Shown: piece by piece, positions 25,498 to 32,888 of the stretch
Numbering within the stretch: position 1 is the stretch's first letter
Layout of the letters: each line of letters begins with the position of its first letter
NCBI GenBank assembly: GCA_017434885.1
Contig: JAFSGE010000005.1
Coordinates: 124,001 to 188,000, forward strand
Direction of reading: 5' to 3'
Source: Lachnospiraceae bacterium
Lineage (GTDB): Bacteria > Bacillota > Clostridia > Lachnospirales > Lachnospiraceae
DNA length: 64,000 nucleotides
Translations under genes and position numbers: made by a program
The notes under the pieces: model-generated
Seen by the model: the letters and a program-made list of their open reading frames with translations, nothing else
Told to the model about the DNA's origin: nothing
The model's database searches: none

Positions 25498-25529
25498 AAA
25501 AAAACCACTTACGCTCCTTGTAAGTGGTT
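25498..25529 (-). terminator. intrinsic terminator or attenuator between response regulator and kinase genes
   Basis: Minus-strand AACCACTTAC and GTAAGTGGTT form a perfect 10-bp stem followed by seven T. It ends 35 bp before the kinase start codon, so kinase expression needs read-through or an undetected promoter. Confidence 0.8.
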
Positions 25530-25556
25530 AGCATTCATTCCCGCTGTTTCAATTCG

Positions 25557-26273
25557 TCACTGCTCCATCATAAGCATATGTATTTCACGCACTTTCTTTC
25601 GATTATCCTTGCTTATAGTCAGTTTTTCTCCATTACTCATTGTCAGTTCCGAATAATGGTACTCTTTAATATGCTTTAAATTAACCAGAAATGATTGATG
25701 AATTCTCAAAAACTTACAATTCTTATCTTCTATCTGTTTTTGCACATCACCCAGTTTCCCATAAAAGGAATACCCGGTGTCCTTGCAGACAACGAAGACA
25801 TGCCTCCTCTCACTGCTGAAATACACTACATCAGCAAGCGAAATAGTAAACTGTGCCTTATTAATGCGAAAAGAAAATGTTTCGTCATCCTGTCCTTTCA
25901 TTCTCAAATAAGCATTCATCACCTCATCCACCTTATTCTGACTTACCGGCTTACTTAAGAAGTGAAACGGATGTACATTATATGCATCTTTGTAATAGTC
26001 CTCATACTGGGATACAAAAACAATAGACGTGATAAAATCGACTTCCCTGATTTTAGCCGCAGCCTCAAGACCATTCATCTTATCCATTTCCACATCCATA
26101 AAAATCAGGTCAAACATTCCGTTTTCAGTAATGCAATACAAAAGCGGTAATCCGTCATTAAACTTTCTGACAGATATATTGACTCCGCTTCCTGTCGCCC
26201 AAATCCGTAAACTGCTTTCCAATTTGTTTGCAAATTCCTTTACATCTTCACATATCGCAATTTTAAGCATCAT
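25557..26273 (-). CDS. AgrA-like response regulator (receiver + LytTR)
   Basis: The 238-residue regulator starts MMLKIAICEDVKEFANKLES. The receiver domain has the phospho-acceptor in LIFMDVEMDKMNGLEAA and the lysine in FHFLSKPVSQNKVDE. The LytTR DNA-binding domain (about 135-238) shows VVYFSSERRHVFVV and KFLRIHQSFLVNLKHIKEY. AGGA lies just before the two adjacent ATGs; a longer in-frame extension has no ribosome site. It is the first gene of the agr unit, in order regulator-kinase-D-B, the reverse of staphylococcal B-D-C-A. It is the natural candidate to bind the 22-bp-period repeats. Confidence 0.92.
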   Translation of the reverse strand: MMLKIAICEDVKEFANKLESSLRIWATGSGVNISVRKFNDGLPLLYCITENGMFDLIFMDVEMDKMNGLEAAAKIREVDFITSIVFVSQYEDYYKDAYNVHPFHFLSKPVSQNKVDEVMNAYLRMKGQDDETFSFRINKAQFTISLADVVYFSSERRHVFVVCKDTGYSFYGKLGDVQKQIEDKNCKFLRIHQSFLVNLKHIKEYHYSELTMSNGEKLTISKDNRKKVREIHMLMMEQ

Positions 26274-26309
26274 CTTCCTCATTTGTTCAAAAACACATTG
26301 CTTTGTAAC

Positions 26310-26338
26310 AGTATAATTAGTTCCGCGGGGAGTGTAAA
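26310..26338 (-). promoter_or_regulatory. promoter of the AgrA-like regulator gene
   Basis: Minus-strand TTTACA (26338-26333), a 17-bp spacer and TATACT (26315-26310), 37 bp before the start. The hexamers are good and there are no LytTR-like repeats beside them, so basal expression is expected. Confidence 0.7.
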
Positions 26339-26372
26339 CCTGACTGACGCCAAATTCGTCCAAAAATTTCAA

Positions 26373-26422
26373 AAACCGCCGGGATTATGTCACGTTTCAG
26401 CCATGACACCTTCCGGCGGTTT
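26373..26422 (-). terminator. terminator of the XRE regulator gene
   Basis: AAACCGCCGG and CCGGCGGTTT enclose an inner TGTCA-type stem. TTTTTG and a second T-run follow on the minus strand. The stop codon of the gene touches the stem. Confidence 0.75.
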
Positions 26423-26787
26423 CACTCTTCCATTTCTTCTTTCATTCTGATTTCCATCAGTCTGTACATGTAATTCAGATGTTTTAACATTTCGGGAACC
26501 ATTCTTATCTCCGTATCCGAAAGCACTTCAAGCTTTTCGGCAATTTCTCCCACATACACTGTTTTCCCTTTTTTCATGCTTCCGCAAATTAGTTCATCCA
26601 GTGTACAGCCCAAAACATTGGCAACTTCTATCAGCTTTTCAAGACTGATTTTACTTTTGGCATTTTCTACATTGCTGATGTGCTGTGTGGACAAATGCAC
26701 TTTGGCTGCCAAATCAGCCTGAGACATATTACATTGCTCTCTTCTGCGCTTGATTCTGATTCCTAAGTCTATATAATCAATTGCCAC
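26422..26787 (-). CDS. XRE-family helix-turn-helix regulator
   Basis: The 121-residue protein has a classical Cro/CI HTH at residues 8-65: IKRRREQCNMSQADLAAKVH, LSTQHISNVENAKSKISLEK, LIEVANVLGCTLDEL. The C-terminal half is helical and charged (IRMVPEMLKHLNYMYRLMEI) and may dimerise. AGGTGGTGATGTG lies upstream of the start. A long leader (26,788-27,035) separates it from a LytTR-repeat promoter, so it may be a target of the agr circuit. The regulated genes are unknown. Confidence 0.9.
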   Translation of the reverse strand: MAIDYIDLGIRIKRRREQCNMSQADLAAKVHLSTQHISNVENAKSKISLEKLIEVANVLGCTLDELICGSMKKGKTVYVGEIAEKLEVLSDTEIRMVPEMLKHLNYMYRLMEIRMKEEMEE

Positions 26788-27035
26788 TCACATCACCACC
26801 TGTATCACTTACTATAACCTGATAAATATTTTATCCAAACAGTCTTCTTTTGGAAATCAACTGATAGAATACTTTATTTATATAGTTTTATTCTCGCCGG
26901 ATTTATTTCTGATTATGCAGTATCCTACTCTGCAAGCATTCGTCGCCCGACACAAAAGACAATGAGGAGAGGCATCTTTTCCTCTCCTCATCCAAGATCT
27001 ACACGTGCATTCAGAACAGCCCGGCCGTCCTGTTT
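26788..27035 (-). other. long non-coding leader or small-RNA region with strong hairpin
   Basis: The stretch lies between a LytTR-repeat promoter and the XRE gene. At 26961-26991 the arms ATGAGGAGAGG and CCTCTCCTCAT form a perfect 11-bp stem with an 8-9-base loop, followed on the minus strand by TGTCTTTTGTG. A transcript from the promoter at 27,036 could end here as an RNA of about 70 bases, or read on into the XRE gene. A 37-codon cysteine-containing frame (26,878-26,991) crosses it, without a ribosome site. Confidence 0.5.
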
Positions 27036-27101
27036 ATTATAAAAGATATTAAATTCTTTTAACGCAAATGTAATAAATTGTTGTTTCAGATGTAATTTTT
27101 A
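27036..27101 (-). promoter_or_regulatory. second promoter with paired LytTR-type direct repeats
   Basis: TGTAATAAATT (27069-27079) and TGTAATTTTTA (27091-27101), in plus-strand reading, are again 22 bp apart and in the same orientation as the agrD repeats. Directly beyond lie TTGCGT (27067-27062), an over-long 20-bp spacer and a consensus TATAAT (27041-27036), all on the minus strand. The -10 is 27 bp from the proximal repeat, against 26 bp at agrD. An over-long spacer with adjacent repeats is the known architecture of AgrA-dependent promoters. Confidence 0.65.
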
Positions 27102-27824
27102 TCACATATTTTCCAATAAGTTCATATGGTACTGCATTACAATGCCTCTTTTTTCCGCACTGATAGAAAGCTGTTGTTTGTTTCTCATCACAACGAATTT
27201 AGGATGAAACTGCAATATTTGATTGCCATTTACCAGATAGGATTTGTGAATCCTAAGAAATCTTGTAGTAAAACGCTTCAGCTGTTCCTCCAAATCATCC
27301 AGTTTTTTATAGAATTTATAAACATCTCCGTTCTCCATATAGATGCGAATTACCCTTCTGTCACTGACAAAGTACAGTACCTCACACAGTTTCACACTAT
27401 ATGTTATGTCCCGGAAACGAAATACATAGTTTTCATTCGAAAAACGATAGTCTTTTTCTGCCTGATCTAAATTTTCTATTATCTTCTTTTCCGATGTGGG
27501 TTTTTCAAAATATTGAAACGGATGCACTCTAAATGCTTCTTTATAATAGTTGTCATATTGAGAAATAAAGATTAAACAGATATGATTATATATTTCTTTT
27601 ATTTTGGCTGCTATGGTCACTCCGTCCGTTCCGCCGCCCAAAACAATATCCATCAGTACAATATCAAAATAGCCGGTGGCCTCTATATCCGCAAGCAGCT
27701 CTTCTCCGGTAATGAACTTTTTCAACTGTATGTTTAAATGTCGCTGGCTTGCCCATTTTTCAATAACCCGGCCCAGCCATTCCCTAAACTCAACCCCGTC
27801 ATCACAAATTGCGATACGCAACAT
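27102..27824 (-). CDS. second LytTR response regulator
   Basis: The 240-residue protein starts MLRIAICDDGVEFREWLGRV directly behind a perfect AAAGGAGGAAATTGT. The receiver has FDIVLMDIVLGGGTDG and FQYFEKPTSEKK. The LytTR domain has VLYFVSDRRVIRIYMENGDV and TRFLRIHKSYLVNGNQILQF. No kinase gene lies beside it; it may share the AgrC-like kinase or answer to one elsewhere. It resembles the AgrA-like protein closely in layout, suggesting duplication. Confidence 0.9.
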   Translation of the reverse strand: MLRIAICDDGVEFREWLGRVIEKWASQRHLNIQLKKFITGEELLADIEATGYFDIVLMDIVLGGGTDGVTIAAKIKEIYNHICLIFISQYDNYYKEAFRVHPFQYFEKPTSEKKIIENLDQAEKDYRFSNENYVFRFRDITYSVKLCEVLYFVSDRRVIRIYMENGDVYKFYKKLDDLEEQLKRFTTRFLRIHKSYLVNGNQILQFHPKFVVMRNKQQLSISAEKRGIVMQYHMNLLENM

Positions 27825-27969
27825 ACAATTTCCTCCTTTGTCAGTTACCGTATCATCATATCGGATAATAATTTTGTTGAAAATCATGTCTGAGAATTGT
27901 TTATTGTTCCAATTATATTCGAAGAAAAATTTATTTTTGTCTTATTTTGTGACATTCGCTAAATAATTC

Positions 27970-28004
27970 AGGGACCTGATTGTCTCATTTGACAAACCGG
28001 TCCC
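27970..28004. terminator. hairpin between the transporter pair and the second LytTR gene
   Basis: AGGGACC and GGTCCCT pair around an inner GTC/GAC stem. The T-tail is weak, so termination is likely but not certain. Confidence 0.45.
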
Positions 28005-28056
28005 TTACATCAACATCTGTCTGTTTTATTGTTACTATCTGCTTTTTCCTTCTTCT

Positions 28057-28392
28057 TTACAGATAATATACCGCAATTCCGGCAAAAATGAAAAGCATTC
28101 CGAGAAGCTTTCTTTTCGTAATTTTTTCCTTAAAAAAGAAATAGCTCAGGATAAGCACCATGATATATCCGGTTGCTTCGATAATCTGCACATTGGTAAA
28201 TTCCATTCCCGAATACGCAATAATTGTCATGAACATCGACACAAACATCATGCCGTATCCGCAAATCACATAAACATTCAGATATTCTCTAAGCCACGAG
28301 CTGTAAGTCTTCTCTGCACTCTTTTTGAGTAAAATCTGAGAGAAAGAAGCTATCAGCACAGAAACAAGTAAAACTATCATATGCATACTCAT
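28057..28392 (-). CDS. half-size EamA/DMT membrane protein, subunit 2 (ArnF-like)
   Basis: The 111-residue protein has four hydrophobic helices, half the ten-helix DMT fold. FSQILLKKSAEK is the usual N-terminal motif of four-helix transporters and ILSYFFFKEKITKRKLLGML the EamA C-terminal signature. Pairs of such proteins form ArnE/ArnF-type flippases for undecaprenyl-phosphate sugars or SMR-type exporters. The ATG overlaps the stop codon of its partner (TGATG) behind AAGGAGG, so the two are coupled. The glycan setting favours a lipid-sugar flippase; that is inference. Confidence 0.82.
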   Translation of the reverse strand: MSMHMIVLLVSVLIASFSQILLKKSAEKTYSSWLREYLNVYVICGYGMMFVSMFMTIIAYSGMEFTNVQIIEATGYIMVLILSYFFFKEKITKRKLLGMLFIFAGIAVYYL

Positions 28393-28748
28393 CACGCTTC
28401 CTCCTTTTTCCCGTTCAATATTACAATTCCCACAATCACCAGCAAAATACCCGCTGTCTTTGATGGCGTAATCTGTTCTTTAAACAGCAAAGCCCCCCAA
28501 ATCATTCCCCAAATCAGCGTCACTGCTTTATTTGCATACGCAACGGACAATTCAAATTTCTTAATAATCTGCTGCCACAAAAGCGCATAGATTCCCAGTA
28601 TCACCAATTCCAAGCCGTAAAACATAATAAACATAAAGCTAAACTGCTCCTGTTCAGATGCCAGTTTTGCCACAATACTGTTGATACTGTAAATAAAAAA
28701 AACAGCCTGCAACATCAAAATATCTTTAATTTTTATGTTTCCTTTCAT
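28392..28748 (-). CDS. half-size EamA/DMT membrane protein, subunit 1 (ArnE-like)
   Basis: The 118-residue protein has four hydrophobic helices. FIYSINSIVAKLASEQEQFS corresponds to the DMT helix-1/loop region, and VTLIWGMIWGALLFKEQITP then SKTAGILLVIVGIVIL to the EamA helices 3-4. GAGAGG lies 9 bp before the chosen ATG. It is translated with its partner and probably works as a heterodimer. Its likely cargo is a lipid-linked monosaccharide from the GtrB-like or UbiA-type enzymes in the window, though a small-molecule exporter cannot be excluded. Confidence 0.82.
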   Translation of the reverse strand: MKGNIKIKDILMLQAVFFIYSINSIVAKLASEQEQFSFMFIMFYGLELVILGIYALLWQQIIKKFELSVAYANKAVTLIWGMIWGALLFKEQITPSKTAGILLVIVGIVILNGKKEEA

Positions 28749-28895
28749 TCTTATCATCCTCTCGGTTTCAAATTCTTTAATGATTTTACCACAGCAAAAT
28801 CCTTCCGTATATTAATTTTTTATGAATATGTGGATTTTTTTGTCCAATAATAGTAAAATGACAAGGTAATGCAAATTGTCGAAGGAGATTTTTTT

Positions 28896-29900
28896 ATGAA
28901 CAACGAAAATAAACAGCCCGAAGAAACTACAAAAAAGACGGGTTTTAAAATTAATTTTCACATTGTTATTATCGCTGCAATTTTACTGATTGCCGCTTTT
29001 TCCGTTTACCGCCTGAATCGCTGGAATCAGGGTACCGCCATTGCCGATGACGGTGTGGAAGTAGACCCCTCTCAATTCGATGTGGAAGCACTTGACATGA
29101 TTATTCCCATGGACGCCTCCCGTCTGGAGGGTCACGAAGATGACGGTGTTACCACAATTCTCTGTCTGGGTAATAATCCCTTCACAGATGACCGTGGCGA
29201 TCAGAGCCTTGCAAACATGATTGCACGCAAGACTGACTCTGTTGTCTATGACTGTGCTTTCCCCGATTCTTCCGCAGCTTGTAAATATGCGATTTATAAT
29301 CCGGAATACACTAAGGACCATTTCAATTTATTTTATGTAGTGGAATCTTTCAGAAACAATGACTTAACTGCAATCAACTCCATCGCGGGAGATGAAGCAG
29401 ACCCCAGATATCAGGAAGCAGTTGACGTGATGAAGACCGTGGATATGAATAAAGTTGATATCATCCTTATCATGTATGACAGTACGGATTATAACAACGG
29501 AACTCCTTCCGATAATCCGGACAGCCCCTATGATGTAACAGCTTTTACCGGCGGCCTGAGAGCTACTCTTAACAACATCAAAACCACATGGCCTTATATC
29601 CGTGTTTTTGTAATGTCCCCTACCTATGCACAGTACATGGATGAAGACGGAAATCTTCATAACGGCACTACCAAGGACATCGGAAACGGAACCTTAAATC
29701 ACTATGTGGTAAAAGAAGCAGAAGCAACCATGAGCTGTGGTGTGTCCTTTATCGATAATTACTACGGCACCATCAACGAAGATAACTATCAGGAATACAT
29801 GCGTGACCATCTCCACCTTAACGAAAAGGGACGCGAGAAAGTAGCTGATCGTATCGCCGATATTATCAACAACCGTTTGGGAGTGGTTTCTTCAAATTAG
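28896..29900 (+). CDS. membrane-anchored SGNH-hydrolase-like protein lacking the usual GDS serine
   Basis: The 334-residue protein has a short charged N-terminus, one membrane helix at about residues 18-36 (FHIVIIAAILLIAAFSVY), and an extracytoplasmic SGNH-like domain. VTTILCLGNNPFTDDRGDQS sits where block I (GDS) should be, with Asn instead of Ser. Block V is present as DHLHLNEKG (DxxH). A GAAGGAG site fixes the start. It may be a non-catalytic glycan-binding relative, or use another nucleophile. A GDS-containing SGNH lipoprotein lies at 59.3 kb. It is transcribed alone, toward the long palindrome. Confidence 0.75.
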   Translation: MNNENKQPEETTKKTGFKINFHIVIIAAILLIAAFSVYRLNRWNQGTAIADDGVEVDPSQFDVEALDMIIPMDASRLEGHEDDGVTTILCLGNNPFTDDRGDQSLANMIARKTDSVVYDCAFPDSSAACKYAIYNPEYTKDHFNLFYVVESFRNNDLTAINSIAGDEADPRYQEAVDVMKTVDMNKVDIILIMYDSTDYNNGTPSDNPDSPYDVTAFTGGLRATLNNIKTTWPYIRVFVMSPTYAQYMDEDGNLHNGTTKDIGNGTLNHYVVKEAEATMSCGVSFIDNYYGTINEDNYQEYMRDHLHLNEKGREKVADRIADIINNRLGVVSSN

Positions 29901-30048
29901 TGTATCGTCCATTTGAAACTAGGTATTGCATTTCCATACCGCGCGAAAGAAATTTGCCTATCATTGGCTATGAGAATTTTGGGGATTTTACGAACACGAC
30001 TGTTGCAAATGTCTATTAACTGTCCGTGCGAGAACTCAAAGCCGTACC

Positions 30049-30236
30049 TTGCAACAAATACCCAAAAGCCTTTTAAAACTTTTTGAAAAAAATCAATCGG
30101 CACACTTTAAAAAATGTACAGCCCATTCCAACATGTCTGAGCAACAGCGAGTTTTGGAATGGGCTGTTTATTGCATCTTTAAAGTGTGCCGATTAGATTT
30201 TTCAATAAAGTTTTATAGGCTTTGGTATTGTTGCAA
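30049..30236. repeat. long imperfect palindrome of about 190 bp between convergent genes
   Basis: The left arm (30049-30131) and right arm (30154-30236) are inverted copies at roughly 80 percent identity. Blocks such as AATCGGCACACTTTAAA and ACAGCCCATTCCAA are perfectly matched, and the loop is about 22 bases. The arms also share a TTGCAACAA-type outer end. RNA from either direction would fold into one long rod, so it may work as a terminator. The size and arm decay also suit a MITE-like or REP-like element. No transposase gene is present. The 29,901-30,048 flank shows nothing I can identify. Confidence 0.7.
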
Positions 30237-30251
30237 TGTTATATTTTAAAT

Positions 30252-31361
30252 TTACTTCTCGGCTAAAAGAGCGGCAAAATCAAATCCCTCCACTATTTCA
30301 AGCATATGGGACAGGTATTCATCAATCGGCTTCCCCTGTCCGTCTGTTCCTTCTTTCTGCACAAGACAGTTTCCGTCAGCAAAGCATTCCGCCATAAACC
30401 GGTTAAAATCGGGATGATAATGACTGTAATCCGCATAGTGGTTCAAATCAAGAATGATATCCTCCCTATCGGGGAAAAAGTATACTTCCACATTATCATA
30501 AGCGTTAAGCCGGCTTGCAATATAACGGTACTCTTCTATAGTTGCATCCAAATGATTTTCTTTCAAAACATCATTCCAATACAAAATACTGTAGGGCGGG
30601 AAAAAAATCACAAATTCCGTTTGCGGATTTGCTTCAATAAAGGGGCAGATATTTACCGCCAAATTTTCTTCCACAGAAGGAATATAGGCATCTGCTGCCG
30701 TCTCCTGCTCTACCTGCTCAGGGGATGTGTAGTTATGAAGCACCCACTCCTTACTGTAATATTCTTCCGTCCACCAGCTGGCATATACGGTAGCCAAATC
30801 CGTGGGTTCCGGGTCTGCAATGGGGCGAAGCACATAATTAAGAAGTACGTCCTTATTCAGCACGTAAGAAACATCATTTAGCACATTATCGTCATACAAA
30901 TACTCCGGTATAGGATACTTGGTCTGGTCTACCGCTCCGGTATAAGTAATCACATCAATTCCGAGAAAAATCTTTTTCACATCAGGATTATGCTCAAAAA
31001 GAATTTCCATAATATTGGCCTGGTCTTTGGGAAACGCTGCGCTGTAACTCAGCTTAATGGTATCCAGTCCCATCAGCTCTTCAAACCAGTTGGTATTAAA
31101 GTTAACCGTCATGGAGGAACCCAATATCGCACTGTCATATTCCATATTTTTTGCCATGCCCGGATTTTGGCAAAGCTGATTATCCACCTGATAAGGAAAA
31201 CCTTCCAAAGGCTTATGATAATGAAAAAACGGGTCCACATACACTATCAGCGCCACTACTATCACACAAAAAGCCGCTGCCAGTGCCACTATCCCCATCA
31301 GTGCCTTCTTGTATCCGCCTGTATTTACATTTTCACAAATATCTGTTCTCTTCTTCCGCAT
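30252..31361 (-). CDS. DltD/AlgX-like SGNH protein, partner of MBOAT acyltransferase
   Basis: The 369-residue protein has a basic cytoplasmic start, one membrane helix at about residues 20-42, and a large extracytoplasmic domain. EYDSAILGSSMTVNFNTNWF holds a GSS serine near residue 82, and HYADYSHYHPDFNRFM near the end supplies the DxxH pair. Proteins of this type work with MBOAT enzymes to move acyl (often acetyl or alanyl) groups onto extracellular polymers. It lies about 100 bp after the MBOAT gene on the same strand. The acceptor is presumably one of the local glycans. Confidence 0.8.
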   Translation of the reverse strand: MRKKRTDICENVNTGGYKKALMGIVALAAAFCVIVVALIVYVDPFFHYHKPLEGFPYQVDNQLCQNPGMAKNMEYDSAILGSSMTVNFNTNWFEELMGLDTIKLSYSAAFPKDQANIMEILFEHNPDVKKIFLGIDVITYTGAVDQTKYPIPEYLYDDNVLNDVSYVLNKDVLLNYVLRPIADPEPTDLATVYASWWTEEYYSKEWVLHNYTSPEQVEQETAADAYIPSVEENLAVNICPFIEANPQTEFVIFFPPYSILYWNDVLKENHLDATIEEYRYIASRLNAYDNVEVYFFPDREDIILDLNHYADYSHYHPDFNRFMAECFADGNCLVQKEGTDGQGKPIDEYLSHMLEIVEGFDFAALLAEK

Positions 31362-31464
31362 ATATTCTTATGCCTCGCATTGCACATTGCCCATTATTAT
31401 TTCATACAAATCATTTTGTGTAAATTTTTATCACACATTCACTTTTGACAAGCATTCTTCCGTG

Positions 31465-32883
31465 TCAGAAATTCACATACAGGAAGCTGCTCACATTGGA
31501 AAAGGTAAGAATACACCAGGTAAGCAGCACCGACAGAATCACTGTATTTACCACTGTCGGCCTTAACTTTCCGCACACATCCACTGCTGTTTTTGCAAAA
31601 AAAACGATTAAAAGAGCTACTAACAGTATCGCAAACATCAAAATATAATCTGCCCAGTCATATTTATCGAGCCGCAGCACCTTTATCACATACCAAAACT
31701 CATCCAGAATAAAGCTCTTTGCAAAATTTCTGTTTATTTTTTCAAATTCAAATGACACCAGTTTTCCCAAAACTTCCAACGCCTGTTCCACCGACGTTGC
31801 CCTGAAAAATACCCATGCTACATTTACATATAAAAAGGTTGCCGCAACGGACAGAATATGTCCGATTCTGCCTTTTTCTTTTTTTCCTCGCTTTTCCTGC
31901 CACCATCTGGTTATGACATTTAACACTCCGTGGAGCATCCCCCAAACAACAAAGGTAACTCCTACGCCGTGCCAGATACCGCTCACAAGAAACACAAACA
32001 ATATGTTAAAATAAGTACGTGCTTTTCCTTTCCGGTTTCCGCCAAGGGGAATATAGAGATATTTCGTAAAAAAGCGGGTCAGGGTGATATGCCAGCCCTT
32101 CCAGAACTCAATAATATTCTCCGCTTTGTAGGGCGAATGAAAGTTAAGCGGCAGGCAGAATCCCAGCATTTGCGCTACGCCCATTGCCATGTCACAATAA
32201 CCGCTGAAATCAAAGTAAAGCTGTAACGTATAGGAAAGCATCAGAATCCATGCATCGCCTGTATGAAGCGCTGACAGATTCGTATACCCGTGTTCCACGG
32301 CTTTTCCCAATGTATCTGCCAGAAGCACTTTCTTGGAAAGTCCCAAAATAAACAAAGCAAATCCTCTGTATGCCGCCTCCCAGTTAAAATCGCGTTTTTT
32401 TATCACACTGTCTAACTGTCCCTGCATCTCTTCCGGCAACATAATCGGACCTTGCATGATTTTAGGGAAAAAGATCACATAAGCACTGTAATCCGCAAGG
32501 GATGTCCTTCCTAAAGTTCCCCGATAAGCCTCCATCAGAAATGCTATCTGGGTAAAAGTGAAAAAGCTGATTCCGAGCGGAACAAATGTAAGCCCTGTAT
32601 ATTTAAAAACAAATAATGTCAAAATGTTTACTGTCAGCCCGGCAATCAGCCACGGTTTCTTTTTCCCGCTTTGTGACATCCCACGATACAACGCATAATT
32701 AATGCCCATACTCACAAGAAGCACCAATGCACTCAGCACATCCGACAATCCCAAAAATACCAATGATATGACAATCAGAAAAATCTTTGTGGATGTTTCA
32801 TTTCCGATTTTTTTCTTACTATGAAATCCCCAGACGCAAACAGGGAGAAAACATAATACAAACAAATATGAATTAAACAGCAT
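31465..32883 (-). CDS. MBOAT-family O-acyltransferase (DltB/AlgI-like)
   Basis: The 472-residue polytopic protein starts MLFNSYLFVLCFLPVCVWG. It has the AlgI/DltB core: YFDFSGYCDMAMGVAQMLGF, then FWKGWHITLTRFFTKYLYIP, and SGIWHGVGVTFVVWGMLHGV with the catalytic histidine region. It probably brings activated acyl groups through the membrane and passes them to the DltD-like partner for esterification of a cell-surface glycan. There is no acyl-carrier protein or DltA ligase nearby, which favours O-acetylation over D-alanylation. It starts 5 bp after the broken glycosyltransferase gene. Confidence 0.92.
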   Translation of the reverse strand: MLFNSYLFVLCFLPVCVWGFHSKKKIGNETSTKIFLIVISLVFLGLSDVLSALVLLVSMGINYALYRGMSQSGKKKPWLIAGLTVNILTLFVFKYTGLTFVPLGISFFTFTQIAFLMEAYRGTLGRTSLADYSAYVIFFPKIMQGPIMLPEEMQGQLDSVIKKRDFNWEAAYRGFALFILGLSKKVLLADTLGKAVEHGYTNLSALHTGDAWILMLSYTLQLYFDFSGYCDMAMGVAQMLGFCLPLNFHSPYKAENIIEFWKGWHITLTRFFTKYLYIPLGGNRKGKARTYFNILFVFLVSGIWHGVGVTFVVWGMLHGVLNVITRWWQEKRGKKEKGRIGHILSVAATFLYVNVAWVFFRATSVEQALEVLGKLVSFEFEKINRNFAKSFILDEFWYVIKVLRLDKYDWADYILMFAILLVALLIVFFAKTAVDVCGKLRPTVVNTVILSVLLTWCILTFSNVSSFLYVNF

Positions 32884-32888
32884 GTTTC

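Noticed and set aside
26878..26991. Minus-strand 37-codon frame with several cysteines after the second LytTR-repeat promoter
   Set aside because: No ribosome site before its ATG, and its start lies in the perfect hairpin; more likely an RNA element than a peptide gene.
29897..30103. Minus-strand 68-codon frame entering the long palindrome
   Set aside because: No ribosome site and it starts inside the preceding gene's stop region; no recognisable transposase motif, so not called a remnant.
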